Below, in pieces: positions 39,791-48,388 of a stretch of DNA of 64,000 nucleotides. The stretch comes from Pirellulales bacterium. Lineage in GTDB: Bacteria; Planctomycetota; Planctomycetia; Pirellulales; PALSA-1355. How positions within the stretch are numbered: position 1 is the stretch's first letter; every line of letters starts with the position of its first letter. The translations under genes were made by a program, and so were the position numbers. The notes under the pieces were generated by a model. That model saw nothing but the letters and a program-made list of their open reading frames with translations, made no database searches and had not been told where the DNA came from. The DNA is taken from contig JALHMI010000012.1 of assembly GCA_022844125.1 (NCBI GenBank), positions 1 through 64,000 on the forward strand, written 5' to 3'.

Positions 39791-40288
39791 ATGATCAAGC
39801 CCGAAACGATCACAGCCCTTGGCGAGCGGTTCCCGGCCGTGCGGTTCAGCGAATTTCGCGACCAGCACCGGGCGGCGGTGCCTGCTGCGGAACTGGCCGA
39901 GGTTTTTGCGTTCGTCAAGGAAACGCGGGGGTTTGACCTGCTGGTCGACGTGACCTGCGTCGACTATTTGAACTATCGCAATGCGGAAGATCGTTTCGGC
40001 CTGGTGTATTTGCTGGCCAACACGACGACGAACGAGCGGCTGACGCTGCGCGTGTATGTGAACGAGCCGAACCTCTCGGTGCCCTCGGCCACGCCCTTTT
40101 GGAAGGGCGCGAACTGGCTGGAGCGCGAGGTGTACGACATGTTCGGGATTGAATTCGCGGGGCATCCGGACCTGCGGCGGATTCTGCTGCCGGATGAGTT
40201 CACGGCGCATCCATTGCGGAAAGACTATCCGCTGCAAGGGCGCGGTGAGCGGCATAACTTCCCGGTACTGACGCGCGAAGAAGGCTGA
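39791..40288 (+). CDS. nuoC: NADH-quinone oxidoreductase subunit C
   Basis: WLEREVYDMFGIEFAGHPDLRRILLPDEF...HPLRKDYPL. Confidence 0.96.
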   Translation: MIKPETITALGERFPAVRFSEFRDQHRAAVPAAELAEVFAFVKETRGFDLLVDVTCVDYLNYRNAEDRFGLVYLLANTTTNERLTLRVYVNEPNLSVPSATPFWKGANWLEREVYDMFGIEFAGHPDLRRILLPDEFTAHPLRKDYPLQGRGERHNFPVLTREEG

Positions 40289-40309
40289 GAAAGGATCGAA
40301 CACTAGCGT

Positions 40310-40375
40310 CATAACCCGAAGCGTAAGCGAGGTGAGCCAACGCGTGCTCCTGCCTCGCTTACGCTTCGAGTTATG
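40310..40375. repeat. REP-like hairpin between nuoC and nuoD
   Basis: CATAACCCGAAGCGTAAGCGAGG ... CCTCGCTTACGCTTCGAGTTATG. Confidence 0.8.
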
Positions 40376-40399
40376 AGAAACTGTCCGCGATCGAGTGAT

Positions 40400-41632
40400 A
40401 TGTCTGTAGCTGACAACAAAAAGAAGACGCTTGCTGATCTGGCCGGAGCCGAGGCCCGCGATTATCGCTGGACCTTGAACTTCGGTCCGCAGCATCCCGC
40501 CACGCACACGACGTTGCGGCTGGTGCTGATGCTCGATGGCGAACGCGTGGTCGACGCGATTCCGGACATCGGCTATCTGCACTCGGGCTTCGAGAAGATC
40601 GGCGAGCACCTGGATTACAACCAGTATGTCACGGTCACCGACCGGATGAACTACATCTCGCCGCTGGCGAACAACGTGGCCTGGCACGGGGCGGTCGAGC
40701 GGCTGCTGGGGCTGGAGCTCACTCCGCGGTGCAAGTACCTGCGGACGATCGTGGCCGAGCTCGCCCGGATCAGCGATCACCTGCTGTGCAACGGGGCCGT
40801 GGGGCTGGACGTGGGCGCGTTCACGTTCTTTCTGTACGGCTTCTACCAGCGCGAAGTGCTGTACGACATCTTCGAGACGCTGTGCGGGGCCCGGTTTACG
40901 AACAGCTATACGCGCGTCGGCGGGTTGATGTACGATGCGACGCCGCTAGTGATCGAAAAGATTCGCACTTTCGTGCGGACGTTCCCCAAAACGCTCGACG
41001 ACATGGAACGGCTGCTCAACCGCAACCGGATCTTCGTCGATCGGACCAAGGGCGTGGGCATCCTGAGCAAGGAAGAAGCCATGAATCGCAGCGCCACGGG
41101 GCCGATTGCCCGGGCGAGCGGCGTGACGCGCGACCTGCGGAAGGACGAGCCGTACCTGGCTTACGCCGATTTCGATTTCAACGTTTGCTGTGCGACGGCC
41201 GGCGATTGCTTCGCGCGGTACCTGGTCCGCATGGCCGAGATGCGCGAGAGCCTGAAGATCGTTACGCAAGCGATCGAGAATCTGCCTTCGGGGCCGGTGA
41301 ACGTGGGCATTGACGAGCGGACCACGCTGCCGAGCAAGAAGCAGGTTTATTCGACGATCGAAGGGACGATCTCGCACTTCGAGATGGTGATGGCCAATCG
41401 CGGGTTCACCGTACCGGAAGAAGAATCGTACGCGGCGATCGAGTCGCCGAACGGCGAGCTTGGATTTTATCTGGCCGGCGATGGCACGGACGTGGCTTAT
41501 CGGGCCCGCTGCCGGCCGCCGTCGTTCATTCACTTTTCGCTGTTCCCTGGATTGATTCGCGGGCACACGTTGTCGGACATTGTGGCCGTGCTGGGGAGTT
41601 TGAACATTATTGCCGCGGAGCTGGACAGGTAG
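40400..41632 (+). CDS. nuoD: NADH-quinone oxidoreductase subunit D
   Basis: NFGPQHPATHTTLRLVL; DIGYLHSGFEKIGEHLDYNQYV; C-terminal DIVAVLGSLNIIAAELDR. Confidence 0.97.
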   Translation: MSVADNKKKTLADLAGAEARDYRWTLNFGPQHPATHTTLRLVLMLDGERVVDAIPDIGYLHSGFEKIGEHLDYNQYVTVTDRMNYISPLANNVAWHGAVERLLGLELTPRCKYLRTIVAELARISDHLLCNGAVGLDVGAFTFFLYGFYQREVLYDIFETLCGARFTNSYTRVGGLMYDATPLVIEKIRTFVRTFPKTLDDMERLLNRNRIFVDRTKGVGILSKEEAMNRSATGPIARASGVTRDLRKDEPYLAYADFDFNVCCATAGDCFARYLVRMAEMRESLKIVTQAIENLPSGPVNVGIDERTTLPSKKQVYSTIEGTISHFEMVMANRGFTVPEEESYAAIESPNGELGFYLAGDGTDVAYRARCRPPSFIHFSLFPGLIRGHTLSDIVAVLGSLNIIAAELDR

Positions 41633-42144
41633 TGGCCGTTCTCACCGAAGATATGATCGCCGCGATCAAGGACTACTTTCCGCGTTATCCGACGCGGCAG
41701 GCGGTCACCTTGCCGGCGCTGCACATTGTGAACGAGCGGCTGCGCTACGTGCCGCTCGAGGCGGTGGTCGAGATCGCGCAGCTCTTGGAGCTGGCGCCCG
41801 CACAAGTGCAGGACACGCTCTCATTCTACGGCTACTTCAAGCAGGACAAACCGCACGGCGAAACGCGGGCCTGGGTGTGCCGGTCGATTGCCTGCGCTCT
41901 GCGCGACGGCGAGCAGGTGCTGGAGCACATGTGCCACGCGGCGGGAATTCATCCTGGCGAGACGACCAGGGACAACAAGCTGACGATTGAATTTGCCGAG
42001 TGCCTGGGCGCTTGCGAGTACGCTCCCTGTATGTTGGCCGGCGACGTGCTGCACAAGAACCTGACGAACGAATCGGCCGAAGCGTTTGTGAAGCAAACAT
42101 GCAGCGGACACGGTGGAAACGGTCAAGCAGGCTCAACGCACTAA
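41632..42144 (+). CDS. nuoE: NADH-quinone oxidoreductase subunit E
   Basis: 2Fe-2S thioredoxin-like fold; CRSIACALRDG and ECLGACEYAPCM; GTG start overlapping the nuoD stop. Confidence 0.93.
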   Translation: MAVLTEDMIAAIKDYFPRYPTRQAVTLPALHIVNERLRYVPLEAVVEIAQLLELAPAQVQDTLSFYGYFKQDKPHGETRAWVCRSIACALRDGEQVLEHMCHAAGIHPGETTRDNKLTIEFAECLGACEYAPCMLAGDVLHKNLTNESAEAFVKQTCSGHGGNGQAGSTH

Positions 42145-42152
42145 TCGAACAG

Positions 42153-42177
42153 AGCCCCGCCGGCAGAGCCGGGGGCT
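42153..42177. repeat. AGCCCCGCCGGCAGAGCCGGGGGCT hairpin between nuoE and nuoF
   Basis: inverted copy of the 9336/12790 element. Confidence 0.75.
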
Positions 42178-42208
42178 ATGAAGAATTACAACGGCCGCAA
42201 AGCGAATC

Positions 42209-43561
42209 ATGCCTTTTGAACCTGTACTGCTGGCGAACATCAACAAGCCCGAGAGCTACACGCTGCGCGTGTACGAGGCTGGTGGCGGCTATCAGGGTCT
42301 GCGCAAGGTCCTGAAGGAGAAGACGCCGGCCGAGTTCATCGAGCTGGTGAAGAGCAGCAACCTGCGGGGTCGCGGCGGGGCCGGCTTTCCCACGGGGCTG
42401 AAGTGGTCCTTCCTGCCGAAGGATCATCCCGGCCCGGTGTACATGTGCATCAACGCCGACGAGAGCGAGCCCGGCACGTTCAACAATCGGATCCTGATGG
42501 AACTGGATCCGCACCAGGTGATCGAAGGGATCATCCTGAGCTGTTATGCCACGAAGGCGGTGACGGCGTACCTGTATATTCGCGTTGAGTACCCGACCTG
42601 CTACCAGCGTTTGCAGCAGGCGATTGACGAGTGTTATGCGGCGGGGCTGTTGGGCAAGAACATTGCCGGCAGCGACTTCTCGCTCGATATCTATCTGCAT
42701 CGCGGGGCGGCCGCGTACATCTGCGGAGAAGAGACCGGGCTGATCGAAAGCCTCGAAGGCAAGCGGGCCTGGCCGCGGATCAAGCCGCCGTTCCCGGCGG
42801 TGGAAGGTGTGTTCCGCAAGCCGACCGTGGTGAACAACATCGAGACCGTGTGCTGTGTGACGCAGATCGCGGCCCGCGGCGTCGAGTGGTTCAAGAGCAT
42901 TGGCGTGCCGAGCGATCCGAACAATCCGCGCGATCCGGGGAGCTATGGCCCCAAGCTGTACTGCTTGAGCGGGCATGTGAACAAGCCGGGCTGCTACGAA
43001 GCGCCGCTGGGCATCACTTGCCGGCAATTGATCGACGAGTACGGCGGCGGCATCTGGAAAGGCCGCAAGGCGAAGGCCGCGATTCCGGGCGGCATCAGCA
43101 TGGGCCTGTTCACCGCAGCCGAGTTCGACACCCCGCTCGACTTTGCCGGTCCGGGCAAGGTCGGCTGCCTGGGCCTGGGAACCGCGGCCGTTGTGGTGCT
43201 GGACGAAACCGTGTCGATGGTCGACTTCCTGCACAACAGTTGCCGGTTCTTCGCTCACGAGAGCTGCGGGCAGTGCACGCCCTGTCGCGAGGGGACGCAC
43301 TGGAGCCTCACGATGCTCGAGCGGATCAAGGCGGGCAAGGGGCGGCTCAAGGATCTCGACCTGCTGCTGGAAATCGGCGACACGATCGGAATCATTCCGG
43401 GCACCACGATCTGCGGTCTCTCGGACGGCGCTGCCTGGCCGATCAAGAACGCGATCCGCAAATTCCGCCCCGAGTTCGAAGAATACATCAAGCGGACCAA
43501 TCCCACGGGATACATGGTCACTGAAGCCGTCAATGCTCTGCCCGTCGTGGCGTTGCACTAA
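42209..43561 (+). CDS. nuoF: NADH-quinone oxidoreductase subunit F
   Basis: LRGRGGAGFPTGLKW; NADESEPGTF; SCGQCTPCREGTHW. Confidence 0.97.
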   Translation: MPFEPVLLANINKPESYTLRVYEAGGGYQGLRKVLKEKTPAEFIELVKSSNLRGRGGAGFPTGLKWSFLPKDHPGPVYMCINADESEPGTFNNRILMELDPHQVIEGIILSCYATKAVTAYLYIRVEYPTCYQRLQQAIDECYAAGLLGKNIAGSDFSLDIYLHRGAAAYICGEETGLIESLEGKRAWPRIKPPFPAVEGVFRKPTVVNNIETVCCVTQIAARGVEWFKSIGVPSDPNNPRDPGSYGPKLYCLSGHVNKPGCYEAPLGITCRQLIDEYGGGIWKGRKAKAAIPGGISMGLFTAAEFDTPLDFAGPGKVGCLGLGTAAVVVLDETVSMVDFLHNSCRFFAHESCGQCTPCREGTHWSLTMLERIKAGKGRLKDLDLLLEIGDTIGIIPGTTICGLSDGAAWPIKNAIRKFRPEFEEYIKRTNPTGYMVTEAVNALPVVALH

Positions 43562-43576
43562 GCGAAAGCAAGCGTT

Positions 43577-45202
43577 ATGCCGAAAGTCATCGTCGACGGG
43601 ATCGAAGTGGAGCTGGCCGCCGGCGAGCGGATCAACGGCATTCAGGCTGCGCAGCGCGCCGGCGTCGAGATTCCGCACTACTGTTGGCACGCCGGTCTGA
43701 CCGTCGTGGCAAGCTGCCGGATGTGCCTGGTCGAAGCCGGCACGCGCAATCCCGACACGGGCGACGTGATGATGGTGCCAAAGCTGGTCCCGGCCTGCCA
43801 GACGCCGGCCACGCCGAACACGGTCTTCATCACGAACAGCGAAAAGGTTGCTAACGCTCGGGCGATGGTCGAAGAGGATCTGCTGATCGATCATCCGATC
43901 GACTGCCCGATCTGCGACAAGGCGGGTGAGTGCAACCTGCAGGATTACCACTTCAAGTACGGCCAGGACCAGCGCCGGGCGGACATTCGCCCATTCACCA
44001 GCCGCAAGCGCGAGATGGGCGACACGGTGACGTTGTTCGTCGACCGCTGCGTGATGTGCACCCGCTGCGTGCGGTTCACGCGCGAGATCAGCGGCACGAG
44101 CGAGCTGTTCGTGATCAATCGCGGCAGCCACGAAGAGATCGACGTCTTTCCGGGCTATCCGCTCGAGAACCGGATGTCGGGGAACGTGGTCGACCTGTGC
44201 CCTGTGGGTGCATTGGGCGACAAGGACTTTCTGTATAAGCAGCGCGTGTGGTTCATGCGGAAGCATGACGGCGTGTGCACGGGCTGTTCGACGGGCTGTT
44301 CGATCTCGGTCGAAGAAAACCAGGACACGGTCTATCGCCTGAAGCCGCGCGAGAACCCGCACATCAACCAGTGGTGGATGTGCGACGAAGGTCGCTACGG
44401 CTATCACCACGTGCACAGCGACCGCCGGTTGACGGACGTCCAGCGCCGCGACGGAGTGAACTGGACGCTGATCGAATGGTCGCAGGTGGTGCGCGAAATC
44501 GACGAGCGGTTCCGCAACGTGGGCCGCGTGGCGGTCGTGCTTTCGCCGCATCTGACGGTCGAAGAAGCCTACCTGCTCGGCAAGTATGCCCGCGAAGTCG
44601 ATCCTCAGGCGCAAGTGGTGCTGGGGCCGGTGCCGGTCGAAGGCACGGACGAAACCTTCAAGAACGGCTTCACGATTCACGCCGAGAAGGCGCCAAACAG
44701 GCGCGGCGTGGAAGAAGTGGTCACCCACTTCATGGGCCAGGTCGCGACGCTGGACAACCTGCTGATCTCGCTGGCAAGCGGCGAGCCGACGGCGGTCTGG
44801 GTCAGCGGTGGCTACAAAAGCAACTGGATCGACACGGCCGCGGCGGATCAGATCGCCAGCGCGGCGGCATGCCTCGTGGTGCACGACACATTCGATTCGC
44901 CGCTGACGGAAAAAGCGACGTACCGCCTGCCGGACGGCACGTTCGCCGAGCGCGAAGGCTCGTATGTGAACTTTAGCGACCGCCTGCAAAGCGTTTCCTG
45001 GGCGATTCGTCCGCCAGCCGGCGTGCGCGTGGCGGGGAGCGTGTACTGGGAACTGCTGGGCGAAGTCGGGCTATACAAGTCTCGCCGGGTGCTCGATGAA
45101 GTCGCCGAGCGGATCGTGTTTTTCGCAGCCGCGGCCGAACCGGTTGGCCCGCTGGGCGTGGACCTGAAGACGCCGGTGCTCGAAGCGACGCCAACCGCAT
45201 AA
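43577..45202 (+). CDS. nuoG: NADH-quinone oxidoreductase subunit G (short form, 541 aa)
   Basis: HYCWHAGLTVVASCRMCLVE; CPICDKAGECNLQD; CVMCTRCVRF; CTGCSTGCSI. Confidence 0.93.
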   Translation: MPKVIVDGIEVELAAGERINGIQAAQRAGVEIPHYCWHAGLTVVASCRMCLVEAGTRNPDTGDVMMVPKLVPACQTPATPNTVFITNSEKVANARAMVEEDLLIDHPIDCPICDKAGECNLQDYHFKYGQDQRRADIRPFTSRKREMGDTVTLFVDRCVMCTRCVRFTREISGTSELFVINRGSHEEIDVFPGYPLENRMSGNVVDLCPVGALGDKDFLYKQRVWFMRKHDGVCTGCSTGCSISVEENQDTVYRLKPRENPHINQWWMCDEGRYGYHHVHSDRRLTDVQRRDGVNWTLIEWSQVVREIDERFRNVGRVAVVLSPHLTVEEAYLLGKYAREVDPQAQVVLGPVPVEGTDETFKNGFTIHAEKAPNRRGVEEVVTHFMGQVATLDNLLISLASGEPTAVWVSGGYKSNWIDTAAADQIASAAACLVVHDTFDSPLTEKATYRLPDGTFAEREGSYVNFSDRLQSVSWAIRPPAGVRVAGSVYWELLGEVGLYKSRRVLDEVAERIVFFAAAAEPVGPLGVDLKTPVLEATPTA

Positions 45203-45229
45203 AGACAGAAGCGAGTATAGGAAAGCGCG

Positions 45230-46534
45230 ATGGACTGGGAATCGTTAATGCAGCCGCTGATCTTGCCACTGGTCAAGATTGCGCTCCTCATCTTTATCAT
45301 GATGACGGCAGCGGCATACCTGGTGCTGCTCGAGCGGTGGATTGCCGCCTGGGTGCAGGACCGCAAGGGTCCCAATCGCGTCGGCATTCCGCTCACCAAG
45401 ATCCGGATGTTTGGGCTCGGCCAGCCGCTGGCCGATGGTCTGAAGTTCATCTTCAAGGAAGAGTACACGCCGGGCCACGTGGAGAAGGTGCTGTACACGC
45501 TGGCGCCGCTCTCGATCATGGCGGCCGCACTGGCAGTGTTCGCCGTGGTGCCGATCGGCGACGTCCTGCCGATCGAACTTCCCGGCACCAGCGGGCCGAT
45601 CCAGTTGATCGTCGCGCCCCACATTGACGTGGGCATGATCTACATTTTCGCCCTCAGCAGCATCGCGGTGTATGGCGTGATCCTGGGCGGCTGGAGCAGC
45701 AACAATAAGTACGGGTTCCTCGGCGCGCTGCGTTCGAGTGCCCAGCTCATCGCTTATGAAATCCCGCTGGGACTGGGCATCCTGGGCGTCGTGCTGGCCG
45801 CGGGTTCATTGCGGCTGGATGCGATCATTTACGCCCAGGCCGAGACGGGTCTGTGGAATGTGTTCGCTCAACCGCTGGGTTTTTCGGTATTCGTGATCGC
45901 GGCGTTTGCCGAAGCCGCGCGGTTGCCGTTCGACCTGCCCGAAGCCGAGCAGGAACTGATCGGTGGCTATCACACGGAATATGCCGGCATGAAGCTGCTG
46001 CTGTTCCTGATTGCCGAATTCCTGCACATGGTCGTGGCGGCGTTCCTGATCGTGATCCTGTTCCTTGGCGGCTGGCACTTCTGGGGCATGACGGTCGATG
46101 CGAGCCAACCAATCGGCTGGCCAATGGCGATCGCCCGGATTGCGATCCTGGCGATCAAGGTGTTGCTGGTAATCGTGTTCTTCATGATGGTTCGCTGGAG
46201 CTGGCCGCGGTTCCGCTTCGATCAGCTGATGAACCTGGCCTGGAAAGTGATGTTGCCTTTGGGGCTGGTGAACCTCGTAGCGCTGACGATCGCCTATGAG
46301 TACGAATACGTGAATGACCTGGACGGCACGACGCGCGGACTGTGGATCATGGTCGCGGTGGGCTGGGCCGTGGCACTCGTCTCCTGGGTGCTGGCGGCCG
46401 TATTCTCGCCACTGCACACGGACAATCGCCCACGCCGCGACGTGACCGATGCTCCGGAATACGAATACGAACCGGAAACGTTGCGACAGATCCTCGCCAC
46501 TGGAACGCAGCGGGCCAGCGCGAACGGCCCGTAG
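45230..46534 (+). CDS. nuoH: NADH-quinone oxidoreductase subunit H
   Basis: LLERWIAAWVQDRKGPNRVG; GLGQPLADGLKF; FDLPEAEQELIGGYHTEY. Confidence 0.97.
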   Translation: MDWESLMQPLILPLVKIALLIFIMMTAAAYLVLLERWIAAWVQDRKGPNRVGIPLTKIRMFGLGQPLADGLKFIFKEEYTPGHVEKVLYTLAPLSIMAAALAVFAVVPIGDVLPIELPGTSGPIQLIVAPHIDVGMIYIFALSSIAVYGVILGGWSSNNKYGFLGALRSSAQLIAYEIPLGLGILGVVLAAGSLRLDAIIYAQAETGLWNVFAQPLGFSVFVIAAFAEAARLPFDLPEAEQELIGGYHTEYAGMKLLLFLIAEFLHMVVAAFLIVILFLGGWHFWGMTVDASQPIGWPMAIARIAILAIKVLLVIVFFMMVRWSWPRFRFDQLMNLAWKVMLPLGLVNLVALTIAYEYEYVNDLDGTTRGLWIMVAVGWAVALVSWVLAAVFSPLHTDNRPRRDVTDAPEYEYEPETLRQILATGTQRASANGP

Positions 46535-46555
46535 CGCGCAAACCCCACAGAACGC

Positions 46556-47089
46556 ATGCAAGCCAACGACCCCAACATCAAGTGGATTGAAGAACCGAAG
46601 CTCGGGCTGACGGGCAAGATGTACTTGCCGCTGTTCGTGCAAGGTTTGACGACCACGACGAAGCACTTGCTGGGACCGAAAGTCACGGTGAGCTATCCGG
46701 ACGTGCGGCCCACGATCGGCAATCCGCTGATTTATCGCGGCGTGCACCGGTTGAACAAGGACGAGCAAGGCCGCGTGAAGTGCGTGGCCTGCTTCCTGTG
46801 CGCCACGGCTTGCCCCGCGCATTGCATCGACATCGTGGGCGTGGAAAGCCCCTGGCCGGATCGCGAGAAGTATCCCGAGAGCTTTACGATCGACGAGCTG
46901 CGGTGCATTTTCTGTGGGATGTGCGAAGAGGCCTGCCCGGTGGATGCGATCGAACTGACGAGCCTGTTCGACCTGACGGGCCGCAGCCGGGAAGAGATGA
47001 TCTTCGACAAAGAGAAACTGCTGAGCGTGTACGACCAGACGAAGGACACGGAACCGATGAAGTCGAACGCCCTGGGAGGCACGGTGTGA
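46556..47089 (+). CDS. nuoI: NADH-quinone oxidoreductase subunit I
   Basis: two 4Fe-4S motifs: CVACFLCATACPAHCI and CIFCGMCEEACPVDAIEL. Confidence 0.96.
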   Translation: MQANDPNIKWIEEPKLGLTGKMYLPLFVQGLTTTTKHLLGPKVTVSYPDVRPTIGNPLIYRGVHRLNKDEQGRVKCVACFLCATACPAHCIDIVGVESPWPDREKYPESFTIDELRCIFCGMCEEACPVDAIELTSLFDLTGRSREEMIFDKEKLLSVYDQTKDTEPMKSNALGGTV

Positions 47090-47814
47090 ACACGCTCCTG
47101 GTGATGATTGGCGGTGCGACGCTGCTGTTTGCGGCCGGCCTGTGGCTGTCGCTGCCGCGCGGGCGCGCGCCGGGAAGGGCGCTGGGCGCCGTGCTGGTGG
47201 CCGCCGGATTGGGGCTGTTCGCCGCGGAAACCATTTCGCTCGGCAGCGCGCTAGCCGACGTGGTCTTCTATCTGATCGCCGGACTGACCGTGCTCAGCGC
47301 CGTGGCCACGATCTCGTTTCGCAATCCAGTCTACTCGGCCATCTGGTTTGCACTGTCGCTGCTGGGCACGGCGGGCCTGTTCCTGTTCAACGGGGCGCAG
47401 TTTCTGGGCGTGGCCACGATCGTGGTTTATGCCGGGGCGATTCTGGTGACGTTCCTGTTCGTGCTGATGCTGGCTCAGCCCGAGGGGCAGGCTCCCTACG
47501 ACCGCGTGAGCTGGGCGGCGCCGCTGTCGGCCGTGAGCGGAGCGCTGCTGGTGGGCTTGTTGACGTTCGTGCTGGCGGATGTGTTTCAGAACCCGATCGT
47601 GGAAGAGCGGCCGGTGGCACAAGTAAGTGAAACGGAACTGGTCGAGGGGGTCCTGGCCGATCAGCACATGGCGACGCTCGGCCGCTGGCTGTTTGGCCGG
47701 CAACTGGTTTCGATCGAAGTGATCGGCACGCTGCTGCTGGTGGCCCTGGTGGGCGCGGTGGCCGTGGTCGGTCAGATTCATCACCGCGAACGGGGAGGAC
47801 CGATGCATGGCTGA
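47086..47814 (+). CDS. nuoJ: NADH-quinone oxidoreductase subunit J
   Basis: NPVYSAIWFALSLLGTAGLFLFNGAQFLGVATIVVYAGAILVTFLFVLML; GTG start overlapping the nuoI end. Confidence 0.94.
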   Translation: MNTLLVMIGGATLLFAAGLWLSLPRGRAPGRALGAVLVAAGLGLFAAETISLGSALADVVFYLIAGLTVLSAVATISFRNPVYSAIWFALSLLGTAGLFLFNGAQFLGVATIVVYAGAILVTFLFVLMLAQPEGQAPYDRVSWAAPLSAVSGALLVGLLTFVLADVFQNPIVEERPVAQVSETELVEGVLADQHMATLGRWLFGRQLVSIEVIGTLLLVALVGAVAVVGQIHHRERGGPMHG

Positions 47815-48250
47815 GGTCGCCCTGCTGGAAAAATATCTGCTGGTCGGCGCGCTGCTGTTCGGCATCGGCCTGGTCGGGTTTTTTACCCGGCGGAACACGA
47901 TTGTGATGTTCCTGTCGATCGAAATGATGCTGCAAGGCGTCTCGGTGAGCCTGGTAGCCTGGGGCCGATATCACAACGACTGGGGTGGGCAGATCCTGGT
48001 GATCTTCATCCTGACGATCGCCGCCTGCGAAGCCGCGATCGCCCTGGCCGTGGTGTTGTCTCTGTTCCACAAGGCCGGGTCGCTGGATATTGCGCTCTGG
48101 CAGACGCTGCGCGAAGACAATCAGCCGGCGTTCACCGATCCCAAATGGCCCGAGCCAAGAGACGACGATCCCGTGTGGCCGAAGCTGACGCCGGCAGGCA
48201 TCGAGCCCACGGCCGATCCGGACGAGATCATTCACCGCATGCACGTGTAG
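47807..48250 (+). CDS. nuoK: NADH-quinone oxidoreductase subunit K
   Basis: LFGIGLVGFFTRRNTIVMFLSIEMMLQGVSVSLVAW; ACEAAIALAVVLSLF. Confidence 0.95.
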   Translation: MAEVALLEKYLLVGALLFGIGLVGFFTRRNTIVMFLSIEMMLQGVSVSLVAWGRYHNDWGGQILVIFILTIAACEAAIALAVVLSLFHKAGSLDIALWQTLREDNQPAFTDPKWPEPRDDDPVWPKLTPAGIEPTADPDEIIHRMHV

Positions 48251-48268
48251 CGAGACGGACAACTACCT

Positions 48269-48361
48269 CATAACCCGAAGCGTAAGCGAGTGCTTCTTAA
48301 CCCGAAGCGTGAGCGAGGCTGAGCCCTCGCCGGAAACGCCCTCGCTCAAGCTTCGGGTGAC
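48269..48361. repeat. REP-like repeats between nuoK and nuoL
   Basis: cataacccgaagcgtaagcgag, ttaacccgaagcgtgagcgagg and inverted ccctcgctcaagcttcgggtgac. Confidence 0.8.
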
Positions 48362-48388
48362 AAGAGACCAAGCGAACTGTAGACCTGA

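Noticed and set aside
42176-44989. 937-aa minus-strand ORF
   Set aside because: Antisense to nuoF/nuoG, which are unambiguous; composition typical of antisense high-GC frames.
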